The notes under the pieces are model-generated. The model worked only from the letters and a program-made list of their open reading frames with translations. It did no database searches and had not been told where the DNA came from. A program made the position numbers and the translations under genes. Of a DNA stretch of 64,000 nucleotides, positions 11,664 to 24,527 are shown in pieces. Numbering within the stretch: the stretch's first letter is position 1; each line of letters opens with the position of its first letter. This DNA comes from Unio delphinus (Eukaryota > Mollusca > Bivalvia > Unionida > Unionidae), in the NCBI GenBank assembly GCA_029339505.1, contig JAQISU010001235.1, forward strand, positions 34,013,315-34,077,314, in the 5' to 3' direction.

Positions 11664-11750
11664 TGCATTTGGCAAAATTGGTTTTCCGTATATTCGCTGC
11701 AGCCAAAAATAACAGGGATTACCCACCTCTAATAGTAACTAACCATGTAG
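11664..11750 (+). CDS. candidate internal exon, family unknown
   Basis: An acceptor (cattatttttcag, ending 11663) is followed by 87 bases ending in CATGTAG and then gtaaaa, a usable donor. After two bases the frame is open for 28 codons and leaves one base, so the exon is phase-symmetric. The peptide has an amphipathic helix-like part (KLVFRIFAAAKNN), then RDYPP and a hydrophobic strand LIVTNHV. The helix followed by a VTN-type strand recalls RecA/Rad51-type ATPase cores, but this is a loose resemblance and I do not assign a family. It has two CpGs and is not part of any repeat I could find in the window. No partner exon is certain. Confidence 0.28.
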
Positions 11751-11754
11751 GTAA

Positions 11755-12325
11755 AATAATATAGTGTTTAAGGGAAGCACTAAGATCCCATGTACCTCAT
11801 AAAAGGTTAAACTTGGGTGCCAGTAAATCACATCTACTCCCCATTTTTGTTTAATCTTTTGATTAACACCTGTGCTGTAATACCTCCAAAATGCATGCAG
11901 TATTAGAGGAAAAATACTAGACATGAAGGTGTCCAAGAATAACATACAGTGTTAGATCAAAATTGTATGGAATTTCAAATTTGGAAGAAAACTCAATTTT
12001 TTTGACAGTTAAGGAATATCGGACTAAATCTGGCATCAAGAATAGTGCTTGTCACTTCAGAACATGACATATATAAAAAAAAATATTCAAATATTCTGAT
12101 ATGAATGATCATTCACAAAATAACTAACAATACTGTTACAGATATTGTCACATACCAAACTTGCAGATGACCATAACAATTCTTTCCTATCTTGAGGAAA
12201 ATATGGAAAAGTAAAATAAAAATTTCAGGTGTTTCCCTTCTACAACATCAAAGTGAAAACTCAGAAAAAAGATGTGAAAAATGTTTGAAAAAAAGACCAA
12301 TAAATAATGGTGTACACTGCTTTGC
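11755..12325. other. unique sequence, no firm gene
   Basis: AT-rich. A weak acceptor at 12228 opens a frame in phase with the donor at 11750 for about 40 codons, but the pyrimidine tract is poor. Otherwise nothing was seen. Confidence 0.4.
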
Positions 12326-12329
12326 ACAA

Positions 12330-12500
12330 TTCAGTTACACTCTCTGTTATACAATATAGCTGCATGCTGTTATATAATTGCACTGTTATTACACAATATA
12401 GTTACACTGTTATACAATATAGCTGCACTCTGTTAATCAATATAGTTGCACTGTTACACAATAGTTACTGTTATACAATATAGTTGCACTCTGTTATCAA
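12330..12500. repeat. about 23-bp minisatellite, seven copies
   Basis: Degenerate direct copies of cactgttatacaatatagttg. Confidence 0.88.
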
Positions 12501-12668
12501 TGTCAGCATGGAAAATAACAGGTTAACATTAATTGGCAAAGAAGCAAATGGAAGGGGCAAAAAATGTTGACAATTGGAAACAAAAGACTGGTGGCAAAGA
12601 GTCAGGGGGCACAACTCTGTCATTGTGAAATACTCGAGTCCCATCAATATTAAGCTGACTACTACATT

Positions 12669-12995
12669 TAGGTGCCACTCTACAGTTTCATATTTTGCGT
12701 AGGTGCTAGATTTTGCGTAGGGTTAGAATTTTAATAGGTGATAGATAGTATCTTTCAGACAAATACAGGCTGATTTGTTTTAGCACAAGGGAGCAGTCAT
12801 TTTTGTTAGCAGTGTGCTTAGTTCATGTACAATTTCCATAAGTCTATGGAAAGTATACTTCATCTATAGAAATGTCAGCTATATTACATCAAAGTAGCCA
12901 TGAGGTATGCCAACATTCTCGACTGTGCATGTTTCAAAAGCAAACAACTTCACCTTACCTACACTCTCTCAAAAGTACATAACTGGTGAGTACAC
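12669..12995 (+). repeat. local duplication, left copy
   Basis: Shares with 13670-14330, in the same order: gccactctacagtttcatat at the left, and further right ttagcagtgtgcttag, gaaatgtcagctatattaca, atgaggtat and ctgtgcatgtttcaaaagca through ctcaaaagtacata. The two copies differ in their middle part, which is about 300 bases longer on the right. Confidence 0.85.
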
Positions 12996-13132
12996 CCTTA
13001 AAGCATATAGGTATTATTATTGTACGATTTAATTTTGGCTATATGGCTAAAAAATTTAAATTGCAAGCATTGAAACAGTCATTTTCAATAATTCTCCTGG
13101 AATTCTCCCAACATAACAATATTTATTAGAGT

Positions 13133-13159
13133 CACACACACACACACACACACACACAC
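13133..13159. repeat. (CA)n microsatellite
   Basis: Thirteen CA dinucleotides. Confidence 0.97.
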
Positions 13160-13669
13160 TTATAATGAAAAGAGCTTTTAAAAAAATGCACATTACATTA
13201 TGTCAACATAGCAACCAATGTTATGCTGAAAGACAGGAACATGAAACGAGCCAGAATTATTCCTAAGATGTCACCAATAAATTTTACAGTTTGAAAAGGG
13301 ATGTAACAGATGTAGTTCATAAAGGTCAAAGGTTAAAATATTTGCTTATTGTTTAATATGGAGGAAAGCAAATTTGCTTTGTCATAATTTTTTAACAATT
13401 TCTTTGCAAATAATTTTTATAAAAAAAAACATTTTCACTGTATATGCTTTTATCTTAATGTAACAATTAGTTTTTAAATATAAGTTGATTTCATTCCAAT
13501 ATTCCAAGACTTCTAATTTCCCCATAAGTAAGGTCACTCCTCATACAATACTGCCACAAAGTATATTATGTAAGTAAGAGCAAAATAAATATAATTAGCT
13601 TATTTTCATGCATAAAATCAAGGTTAATGTACCATTTTGTTCAGAATAAATTTTCTTATTTGCTTTAAG

Positions 13670-14330
13670 GTGGCACTCTACAGTTTCATATATTGCATCA
13701 GGTTACAATTTTAAAGAAAAAGAATTCCCTCATGTTCCCTCGCTGATTATACTGGCTGTTTAAAAAAAATACCTTGTATATCTTGGGTAATGTTCAAAGA
13801 ACCTTTAATTCCTTTTATTTTGGTGTATGATTGACAGGTGTAATATGGGTTATAGTGTTATTAGTGTATACAGCTTGGCCTAACTCCAGATATGCATCTT
13901 CAAAAAAATGCTTGGTCTTTTTCGCTTCCATTACTTCAGAGGTAAATTGTAAAAAAAAACAGAGCTGATAACATTTTTTTTTACATTTTATATATTTGCT
14001 AACCTACCCATTGCACTTTCAGAAGCTGGTATTGTCTAGTTGGGCAAACTTCATTTTCCCTATTTTAATAAGTGCCAAAGATATTGTCTTTTAAACTAAT
14101 TTAGTTTTTTTTAAAAATAGCAAAATCATGAGCAGACATTTTAGCAGTGTGCTTAGATTATGTACAATTTTCATAAGTACAATATCCAAAGAAATGTCAG
14201 CTATATTACATCAAAGTAGCCATGAGGTATACCAACATTCTCTCAACTGTGCATGTTTCAAAAGCAAACAACTACACCTTATATAAGGCACTCTCTCAAA
14301 AGTACATAATAACTGGTGAGCACCCCTCAG
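13670..14330 (+). repeat. local duplication, right copy
   Basis: Second copy of 12669-12995, with extra internal sequence (about 13720-14130). The right part (14142-14325) aligns closely, with a few substitutions and short indels. The copies lie about 1 kb apart in direct orientation. Confidence 0.85.
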
Positions 14331-14518
14331 CTGACATCCATGGAACCTTCATAATGGTATACATGCTCATAAATGAACTGGAAGATATTATTCATGGCCT
14401 AAATGGTAAAAAAGCAAAAAAAATTAAATAATATTAAATATACAGTTATTTACAAGTAACACAGACACTGACAAAAAACTGAAAGTGAACAAGTTATTAA
14501 TGATGGGTTAAAATGAAG

Positions 14519-14868
14519 TGTTACAGTCACTATGGGTGTGTTGCAAAGTGTTCCACTAATCATGGGTGTTACAGTCACTATGGGTGTGTTGCAAAGTGTT
14601 CCACTAATCATGGGTGTTACAGTCACTATGGGTGTGTTGCAAAGTGTTCCACTAATCATGGGTGTTACAGTCACTATGGGTGTGTTGCAAAGTGTTCCAC
14701 TAATCATGGGTGTTACAGTCACTATGGGTGTGTTGCAAAGTGTTCCACTAATCATGGGTGTTACAGTCACTATGGGTGTGTTGTAAAGTCTTGTGTTCAC
14801 TACTGATGTATTGCAAAATGCTCCACTATGGGTATGTTGCAAAGTGTTCCACTAACAATGGGTGATTT
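14519..14868. repeat. 48-bp minisatellite, about six copies plus decayed copies
   Basis: Central copies of the unit tgttacagtcactatgggtg / tgttgcaaagtgttccacta / atcatggg are identical; the last copies (14760-14900) degrade. The 48-bp unit is 16 codons, so three frames stay open across it on the two strands. None of these frames is credible as a gene. Confidence 0.96.
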
Positions 14869-14899
14869 GTAAAATCTTTTGTTCACTATTGATGTTATT

Positions 14900-15830
14900 G
14901 CAAAGTGTTCCATTCACTATAATTTGTGCTGTGGCACCAAATTAAACTGATAAGCCCGTGTTGTTAAAACAAAATCAGGAGAACTCCTCTAAAGATGAAG
15001 TTGAATACAAGAAATCTATGTAGTAAAATTTTACATCACCTCGACACAAAAGTAACCAAATGCTGACAACTAAAAGTAAAGTTTGAAAAACATAAGAATT
15101 GTAAAAGAAAAAAAACAAAAACCTCATCAATATAAAGCAGCATATTAAATATGGTTAAAATTTTACAATGCCGAAACCAAATTGCTGCCGGACAGAAAGA
15201 TTACATTAGAGATTCACCTACATTGTAGCACCAACAAAATATGGCTAGCTTTGAGGCTGCCATTGCAAGAAAACAAAGATAAGCTGAAAACAGACCATAA
15301 ATTGTTTACTCGGTGAAAACAGGAAAGAGCTCCCAGATTTAAATGAATTGATTTTGTATTTAAAAAAATAACAATACTTTGAAAATCTGTCATCTTCATG
15401 TCCTACTGATGTAAACTTTACCAAGATTATAATTAGTGCTGACAAATTTATGACTTGCATGCAAGTCTAAGATACATCAACATGCTGTGACAGCGAAATT
15501 GCCAATACAGTATATTTAAAGCAATAAAACTAATGTCATGATTATGCAGAACCTATTGTTCTTTGCATGACAAAGGAGTTTATTATTTCTAATGCTGCTT
15601 CTTGGATAATGCTGTAGTAGTGAAAAGCTTGAAATAGGTAGTGTATTTGTATTTTATACAAATTATACATAGATTAAAAATGCATAAAATGATTTACTGT
15701 TGTCAAAGAAAAATGATTGAATTTGAGCCACTTATTGTATTCTTTTGTATCAGCATACAATTCTCATTTCAATATACCAGATTTGTAAGTAATGAGTACC
15801 TATGGAGTACATACCCCTCTTTTTATGTAG
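14900..15830. other. unique sequence, no gene seen
   Basis: Two overlapping minus-strand frames (15214-15460) and one plus frame (15641-15841) are AT-rich and show no protein-like features. Confidence 0.45.
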
Positions 15831-17260
15831 GTACTAGCTGAGCATGGTTCACTCTGGAGACTAATGAAGAATATGTCTCTGTGAAATTGACCTTAGTCAA
15901 GGCATGTGTTCTTGAACTAAACTCTGTGCATAATGATTTTCTTATTAGACTTATTATGACCATGTCCTTGGACCACAGAATCTATTGGTTTCTATATTAA
16001 TCAAACTGTAGATCATCCACAAAGTTGAGTCAAGGAACTTGAGAAAAGTTGGTCTGTACAAAGCTACTTTTTTTCTGCAACAATGACTGATTTTTTGCCC
16101 TCTGGCCCAAAATGACCTTTCGTATCTTAAGTGCAAGCCTTCCAAAAGGTATGTGGTTTCAAACTAAAGTTACTAAGCAAAAAGCATTGTTCTTCTCTCA
16201 ATCTAAATGACATGGAGTGTTAACATTTTTATCCCATAGTCAATAAGGTTATTTCTTACCCAATATGTAAGTCATCAAAAACTCTAGTACACTGCAGATA
16301 TTTGAATGATTTGTGCACAAGTTATTTTCTAGCCTAGAGATCAAAAGGTTTCTTCCTTACCTGAGGTGCAAGTGTTTCACAGATGTTGGTCCTGATGTAT
16401 GACAGAATTGATGTTACTATGCAAAACCATTTTTCTCCTCTTAGTCACAATGATTCTGAACTTTGATGTTTTCACCTTAAAATCAAAGGCTTCTTTCTTA
16501 TTCAATGTGTTGGTCATTCACTAACTTTCCCTACCACTGGGATAAGCCATTAGTTAGGTCCAGGTCTGTGATGTAGAACTAATGTTTCTGTGCAGAAACA
16601 ATTTTGGTTCTTGCACCTCCAGTAACCTTGCCTTGTGGACCCATTGATTCCCAAATCAACTGGCTACTTATTTACCCAAGTGTATATCACTGAAAATTGT
16701 TGGTCTAGGTATGTGATGCAGACCAATGTAATGGTGCAAAACTATGTTTTCTTTCAGTCAGTGACCATGACCTTTAACTTTTTGAAGCAAAAATTGACAG
16801 GCTTCTTCCTAACCCCAATTGCAAGTTATCCAAAAAGTTTGATCCAGGTCTGTTATGTTGAAGTAACTCTACTATATGGAATCAAATTTTTTTTTTAGTC
16901 AATGACCTTGACCTCTGACCCCAAAGCCTATCCACAACCCACACATTTGGTAACTGTAATGGAGAAATTTAGTTATTTTGTTGAGACTACTTTTCTTCTT
17001 TCAGAGAGACGTTTTAATCTTTTAATCCTAATATCGACATGATTCTCTCTTAGCCCAAGCAATCCATGTACATGTAGTCATCAACTTTATACTGTGTAGT
17101 TATTGGGCAAAAACTTATCTTATTTTAGTTGCAGTGACCTTGATATTTCTTTCTGAAACCTGCAGGGTTCTTGCTTGGCCCAAAATCAAGCCATCTATAA
17201 AATTTGTTAAGTGCAGATGGTGCCTAACTTGAGTTAAGGTGCACAAATGAAATAGTTAAC
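15830..17260 (+). repeat. TGACC-type 140-bp family, block 2 (longest)
   Basis: About ten diverged tandem units in one orientation. Recurring pieces are a gaccttgacctctgacccc-like segment, ttcttccttacc-like, gtgcaagcc with tccacaaagttt, and a caaaaaccattttt / cttctttcagtca-like link. The left edge (gcatggttcactctg ... attttcttattagactta) is also present at block 4 (47270-47380), so the family has a defined start outside the tandem units. Confidence 0.85.
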
Positions 17261-17351
17261 AAACAGAAAACAAGCATGACATTATATGCTCTGCCTTGCA
17301 ACAGGTGCATCAGAACTTAAAATACTAATCATGCATAGTCCATGTGTCATG

Positions 17352-17577
17352 AAATATCTCACACATCAAATGAAAAAAAAAACCTCACATACCAAGTGAA
17401 AATATCTCACATAACAAATGAAAGTATTTTACATACCAAGTGAAAATATCTCACACACCAAATGTAAATAACTCACATACCAAGTGAAAATATATCACAT
17501 ACCAAAATCAAAAATATCTCACATACCAAATCAAAATATCTCACATACCAAATCAAAATATCTCATATTACATCAAC
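17352..17577. repeat. 22-23-bp minisatellite, about ten copies
   Basis: Degenerate copies of ctcacataccaagtgaaaata. Confidence 0.93.
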
Positions 17578-18525
17578 TGAAATATGGAAGACTGACGGTC
17601 AAGCTTGCTTCAATTTAGTATTCACAAGTGTTTACAATAATCTAAGTGATGAAAAAGTCTGGATGTTCCATGCATTGATAATCATCAAAAATGTTGAGTA
17701 CAGTCATCAAAAATGTTGAGTACAGTCATCAAATGGAGAAATACTTTTATGTTGTACTGTGTTTCAAAAATATCCCATAAAAATTTCAGAAGACAATGTC
17801 ACTCAACCAACTCTACCAAATATACTAATCACCAAGTACAGCCTATCATATGTGCTGAAAATGGTGTTAAACCCATTCTAACAATTTCTCAGACATCATA
17901 AATTTGCTGTTTACAAAATATCACTGAACATTGGTTCAAACAATGAAAATTAAAATCTTGAAGTCTTGCTTTGTACCTCTTTGGTACTGGTTTCAATCCC
18001 TAGTTCTGACTCATTCATACGTAAAGTGGTTGCCATTATCCAAGGTCAGTGGTTTAACACCCACATAAGAATTATTCATATATTACAGTGAAACCTGACA
18101 CTATTTGTTTCCTTTAAAACGCAAAACATCGAAAATTTAAGTGAAAAATTTTATATTTCCAGCATAAATTCAAAACTTCACTATATCTCAAAATTTTAAT
18201 GTTTTACAAATCAAACATTTATTCTAGTACTCAGGTTTTATTTTATAGGCAAAAAATCAGCACAGTTATAGTTTTATTTTGAAAATTCCAGGTACAAATA
18301 TTGATGTCCCGCTCTTCTATGCCTGGATTATTGCCATCTCATTGTCATTTCTGCTTAAAAATAATGTGAACACAAAATTATTCTAAAAGGGTAATTTTTA
18401 ACAAAAGTCCTTTAATACGACTGATGCTCTACTAAACAATATGAATTCTCACAAATTCATGAAAAGGCAATTTCTTTCTTTTAGCTGTCAGTATTGAAAC
18501 CATCTTAGATATTTTTCAGTGATAA
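17578..18525. other. mostly unique sequence
   Basis: Holds a 22-bp tandem duplication near 17690-17730 (catcaaaaatgttgagtaca) and, at 18085, acagtgaaacctgacac, which resembles an end of a pogo/Tc1-type element but has no partner. No gene was seen. Confidence 0.5.
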
Positions 18526-19099
18526 CAAAATATTCAAATTTTACCTGTTGTGGTACACATATTGGATTCCAGTTTGGCATCATTTTTGTTTATAACAAAG
18601 TAGACATCGTTAGAAGCCTTTTGGTGAAAACCCCAGGTCATTAAGATCATCCATTCATCAGGTGATAGCAACAAGATTTTTTCAACAGTTGGACATATGA
18701 CTGGTATTATTTTCATTGGGATAACTGGGTTTCATGAGAAGTGAAAACCCCATGCTGATATAACCATCCATTTGGGAAGAATAGATATAACATATTTTTT
18801 TAATATATGACTTTCCATTCAGGAGTAGAAATGATAAGATTTTCAAGAAGGCTGCCATCAGGTGGCCATGATGGATCAATACCATTATTGTTTAAAAAAG
18901 TGGTTCCCAACCTATTTTGACTGCAACCCTAAAAAAGTTTTTTTCTGAGACTATGACCCTGTTTCTGAATTTTGAAAAGTTTTTGCCACTCTCAAAAACA
19001 AATCCTGGTGACCCTCCATGACAATCTAGAACCTCTTCTTGACCTTGCTTTGGGGTTGCAACCTGGAGGTTAGGGAAACACAGATTTCATAAGAAGTCA

Positions 19100-19375
19100 T
19101 TTGCTGAAAACCCAACATCAATATGACTTTGCTGAAAACCCTACATCAATATGACTTGGCTGAAAACCCCACATCAATATGACTTGGCTGAAAACCCCAC
19201 ATCAATATGACTTGGCTGAAAACCCCACATCAATATGACTTGGCTGAAAACCCCACATCAATATGACTTGGCTGAAAACCCCACATCAATATGACTTGGC
19301 TGAAAACCCCACATCAATATGACTTGGCTGAAAACCCCACATCAATGACTTGGCTGAAAATCCCACATCAATGAC
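19100..19375. repeat. 28-bp minisatellite nested in the 140-bp family
   Basis: About ten near-identical copies of gacttggctgaaaacccc / acatcaatat. The sequence corresponds to the gaaaacccc-to-gatatgac segment of the surrounding 140-bp unit. Confidence 0.96.
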
Positions 19376-19712
19376 TTTTTCTGTTCATATTGGTCATCAG
19401 ATCAGTATCATGCTCATTAAGGACCAGCCAAACATCATAAAAACTTTTATAAAAAAAAAGAAAATCTCATTTTCATTTGAACATCCATTAATTAGGAGTA
19501 TTTATTCAGGAGAAGGATGACACAAATTTCAAAACAGCCGCTGTGTGGTGCCTATTATGGACATCAGATTGGTATCGTTTTCATTTCATTCAAAACCATC
19601 ACAAAAAGTCTTTTGGTAAAAACTCACATCAACATGACTTCTATTTGGGAGTTCAAATTTTAAAAAAATTCAAGATGGATCATGGTGGCCATACTGGACA
19701 CAAGACATGCTC

Positions 19713-19731
19713 TTTTTTTTTTTTTTTTTTT
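19713..19731. repeat. poly-T tract
   Basis: Nineteen T in a row inside the 140-bp family block. Confidence 0.9.
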
Positions 19732-20310
19732 GGTAGGACCAAACAAACAGCATAAAAATCTTTTAGTGAAAATCCCATGTTGATATGACCAGCCATTAAG
19801 AAGTAGTGATTTTAAAAAAAATGTGAAAATGTTTACTGTGGTGGCTCATACTCGACATCAGATCAGAGCCAATTTATATACCACATATCGTTTGATGAAA
19901 ACCACATGTTGATACGACCATCTACCGGTATTAGGGAGAAGTTGCAGCAAGATTTTCAAGATGGCATTCCTGGTGGCCATCTTTGATGTCGGATTGGCAT
20001 TGTTTTCATTTAGGACCAACTAGATACCATAAAACGTCTATCATTGAAATCCCCATGTTGATATGACTATCCATTCAGAGACAGTGATACCAAGATCTTA
20101 AGAATTAATGCCATGATGGTCAAAATCGATGCCCAAGACCATGGAATGAACGCGTGTGTAAATAAAGTTTCAAGGCATTGTTCCAAGTAGTTTAGGAGGA
20201 GTAGCAATTCCAAAGTATGGATGAGTATTGGATGACTGATGACGCCGGCTGACATAATCTCGTAAGCTCTTCTAGTCTGTAACCATAGCTACAACAAATA
20301 GGTCAGAATA

Positions 20311-22095
20311 AATTATTAATGTGAAAAATATGGGGAAAATTCTGACAAGGTATTTCCATTGTACCCAATTCTGATTAAAATCCACTGGGGATAATTTGTT
20401 TCTAACATAACAATTTGCAGTCTGTGAAAAAACTGATTTGACTCACGAAACAAAATATTGAAAATAAAAAAAAAATTGAACAGCAACAATGCCAATAAAT
20501 ACAAATAATTTCAGCACTAATTATTGCTGTGTTGAATATAGATTTTAATACCAAAAATTCATCTCTAATTTTTGCATCACAATTTTACAATGGCAATGGT
20601 AAAGCACTCCATGATACTTTTAAAGTGGCAAAGCAAATGCCATGCAAATGATGTCACTACAACAAGAGAAGAATAAAGCATCATGTTTTAGGAAATATCT
20701 ATACAACCTAACCTCACGACAGCAAATATGGACCCAATTCCTCTAAAACAAAATAATTTATTCTAAAAGCAAACTAGTTGGAATTGTTTTTGAGAGCCCA
20801 AAAAAATGTGAACACATCTATACATACACTTTTCAACATGGTAATATCATTCTGTAATACTAGTACTTAAACGAAGCAAAAATCTAGCAAGGTGAAAATG
20901 AAATGTTAGAAGCATGAAACAGAAGGTCCCTGGTCCCAATAATGTTTATGATTAGACTTTTTATCACATAATCGAACTAGTCCAGTCAATTTATGGAGCA
21001 TACTGAAAGCAAGATTAATGTATAAATGAGAAGTCTGACAAGGGCTAAAAAGAGGGTGGGTGGGCCTGTGGTCAAAACCTTAAATTAATGAGAGAAAAAA
21101 ATATCTGTGTTAGCAAAAACCATGCAGATAAAAGTCTCTTCCCAATAGCTTGAAGCAAATACAGGAAGATATTTTTTTTAAAAAGCAAGACGATGAAAAT
21201 CAAAGAAAGTCATCCACATGTGCCAACATCTTTAACATGCACATCGAATTGCAATGATCCGCCTCAAATGGATTTATTAAATTGTGCTAGCCAGGCTTTT
21301 GTACATATAAAAAAGTCAAAGTTTAAAAAGCCAAAAAAATAAATAAATAATGTGTTAAAAAATAAAAATAAATATGAGGGACTGAAATCATCTACACGAA
21401 AAGACAAATTTCATGGTTTTATTCATCATGCTCAATTGATGTTTGCTGAATCAGATTTTGAACGTTTCTGTCACATTAAAGTCCAAGTCAAAACAGTCCA
21501 AAAATTTAAACGAATGTTAAAATGGCTTTAACGGTCTGAAAATCTAATCAGGTCATCTACTTGTTAATACAAAATTTACATATTAATACAAAAATAAGCC
21601 TACTAAGTTGCAGTGTGCCATACCCATGCTCACAAGGTTTTTGTCGAGAATGCCTAAGTTAAAAACATTCCAAAATCTATACCGTATATAAAAAAATATA
21701 TATGCTCTGAAAATATAGCCAAACCATACATATTTATTTTTACAAATGTACATAACAAATCAGTTTTGTCATTTTGCTTAAACATGCCTACCAGATTTTT
21801 GTTAACAGTCTTAATACTGAAAGTTCACAAATTTTAGTATAGGTAATTTAGCAAGTAAGTTAATTTTCATGAACATTTTATTTCAATAAATTTGCATGGC
21901 AAAAATATGTACATATGATGGAAAGGTCAATGTCTACATAACCTGACAGGTTTAAGTTTTTAACCTGGGATAATTATCAATATTTTAGTAATCGCCACTT
22001 CCTAAGTGTCATTTAATATAAGTACCGTAGTAATTCCAACAAGTCAACAGATTGATTGTCGGATGTAATTTTAAATAAATCCTCTTATTCTGATG
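20311..22095. other. unique AT-rich sequence, no gene seen
   Basis: The longest stretch without tandem arrays in the left half. No open frame of note was seen, and short minus-strand frames near 20316-20504 are low complexity. It is probably intronic or intergenic. Confidence 0.5.
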
Positions 22096-22097
22096 TG

Positions 22098-22350
22098 CCT
22101 ATAATTACATTTTAACATCCTCAACTGTATTTTAACATTTCCCCAGTTTATTTTAACCTCCTATAATTGTATTTTAACATCCTCTACTGTATTTTAACAT
22201 TTCCCCAGTTTATTTTAACCTCCTATAATTGTATTTTAACATCCTCTACTGTATGTTAACATTTCCCCAGTTTATTTTAACCTCCTATAATTGTATTATA
22301 ACATCCTCTACTGTATTTTAACATCCTTCACTGAGTTTTAACATCCTCCA
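22098..22350. repeat. higher-order repeat: 62-bp unit of three 21-bp parts
   Basis: The 62-bp unit cctcctataattgtatttta / acatcctctactgtatttta / acatttccccagtttatttt is itself three diverged copies of a 21-bp attttaacatcctctact-type motif. About four 62-bp units are present, and single 21-bp units remain at both edges. Confidence 0.92.
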
Positions 22351-22898
22351 ATATATTTTCTTCATGTCTTTTGTGTACATGAAAATACCTCTGTTGAATG
22401 AAACAAACATCCTTTATTTCATCTGTGTTGACAAAGAGTACCATTAAAACATACCCATTCATCACATTTCAATAAGGCAAGGTAAAATAAACAGCAATAA
22501 TTTACTTTTTTTTTACCTCTGTATTCCTGCTAAAATGATATAAAGCTACTATATCAAAATTGAAAAATCACCAAGGTGTAATACTATTGAAATATTGTGA
22601 TTTATAGTTTTTAAATTTTTTAAAAAAATGAGGACCTTATTTTTGTATTTGGTCTCTTGGGAACTTAAGCCAAAAATGTATCATAAATACTAGTGCATGT
22701 GAAGACTACCTTTGAAACTATTCTTGTCACTTTTCAACTATTTTCGCAATTAATTAAATAATTAATCACTTTTAAATAAATATTACATACACTTCAATTT
22801 TAAGATACTTCACATATAAGTAAGTATTATACACACTTTACTTTTAAGATTCAATAATCCATTGTGATTTTGCTTTGATCTGTTTCTAACACACAAAC

Positions 22899-22994
<96 letters not shown>
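22899..22994. repeat. (TA)n-(ATA)n microsatellite
   Basis: About 37 TA dinucleotides followed by seven ATA trinucleotides. Confidence 0.97.
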
Positions 22995-22997
<3 letters not shown>

Positions 22998-23395
22998 GAC
23001 AACATGAAGCTTAATAATAAAAATGTTATATAACATGTAGATCATTTTTCTTACATTACTAATTTTCACTACAAACTCTCCATACTATTATGTACATGTT
23101 TTCTTATGCTATGTCACTCCTCCTCTTGAATCACAAGGGTAAATTTTGAACCACAAAGACCTCTAATTCATTTTATCTTATGTTTCTGTTTTATTTCATT
23201 TGAGATTGTTTCAATATTTACCAATATTTCAAAATGACTTTGGTTTAATCATGTCTTTTGAATTGAACGTAATTCCATAAATTTTTAACGAAGCATCAAA
23301 CCCATTTATAATTGATTTCCTTCCTTAAATTATTATTTTTGTGCAATTCTGATTTTGATATTGGTACTATATTACTATATTTTGCTGTGGTGACC
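22995..23395. other. unique AT-rich sequence
   Basis: Nothing was recognised. Confidence 0.5.

Positions 23396-23398
<3 letters not shown>

Positions 23399-23439
<41 letters not shown>
23399..23439. repeat. (CA)n microsatellite
   Basis: Twenty CA dinucleotides. Confidence 0.97.
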
Positions 23440-23441
<2 letters not shown>

Positions 23442-24490
23442 AATTGTTTATTTTTCTTTCTGCCTATTTGAGACATAAAACATTTTCTGAAATTACACAA
23501 TCATGTCTGTGTACTCAATTTAGAGTTTGGAATGTTGAAACAATGTACACCTGACAACACAGTTAAGAGATAAAGCCAATTACAAGTTAACTAATTAAAA
23601 TAGACAACCAAATTAAGATAATCCATTTCTCCCCTGCATTTGTTGGATGCAGAATACTTATATACATTAGTATGTGTTGATACAGTTGATGGGAGATATT
23701 GCCCAATAAGAAAAATAGCTTACCTACATTCCTCGAACAAACTAGCTATAATCCTGTCAGAGATGTGAAAAACAATTACATCCCCATTCCATCTCACAAA
23801 ATGATTGCAACTTGTTTAGAATATCTCAACAGAATTTATCACCAATAAAAACTTTTTCAATCCACACTCACTTCACTTAAAAAATGGGCTAATTCCCATT
23901 TTGCACCTAGTAACTGCCAGGACTAAATAAGCACAAGTTCAGGATATATTTGTATTCATATCTGTCTGGCTGAAGATTCAAACAAAGACTGAGGAGATTG
24001 TTTTTGTGGGACCTTGTATCAAACCCCACTCTACTGAAATTCTATCCCCCCTCCTGAAAAAGTAATCTATGGGTAGTATGAGATGGCTTGAAAAGGGGGA
24101 GTGTTTTATCACACTTCTGCAATGCATTACTTGCTTTTTATTTGCTAAAGTTTTTTTTAGTCTAACAGTGGTTAGGCCAATATTTCAGATCATATTTAAA
24201 AGTAATACATCAATTGTTACAAAGAAATAATGCAATAATCGTTACAAAAAAGAGATCTTCAAGCTTCACTATAAACAAATTGTTTAAAACTAAGATGAAA
24301 CTATTTTATTCAGGTACAGCAACAAATCTTGTGATCTCAGACTCAAACTAGATGAACTAAATAAGATTATTTCTAGAAATGTTTATTTGTTCGGTGTATA
24401 AAATACGTACACAAACAGATGCAGACTATAATGGGAATAAAACATTTGAATGACTTAAGAGTTAGGCTCCATTACAGTAAATTATATACT
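23440..24490. other. unique sequence, no gene seen
   Basis: AT-rich, with no array or credible frame. Confidence 0.5.
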
Positions 24491-24527
24491 TAGCAACGGG
24501 CAGGACATTTACCTTGTGACTGGGTGG

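Larger units (their letters stand above)
18530..20310 (+). repeat. GAAAACCCC-type 140-bp family, block 1
   Basis: Diverged tandem units of roughly 130-150 bp. Each carries tggtgaaaaccccatg, gatatgaccatccattcagg, caagattttcaagatggc, a ggtggccat-atggac segment and a cattttcattcaggaccaa-like link to cataaaa. The block ends in tcgtaagctcttctagtctgtaacc, matched at the end of block 2 (26995-27015). A 28-bp satellite is nested inside. Confidence 0.85.

Noticed and set aside
14450..14842. 130-residue minus frame and two overlapping plus frames
   Set aside because: All derive from the 48-bp minisatellite, with several frames open at once.
22851..23069. Frames reading poly-IY in the (TA)n arrays (also 28567, 32601, 43751, 56768)
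   Set aside because: Microsatellite translation.
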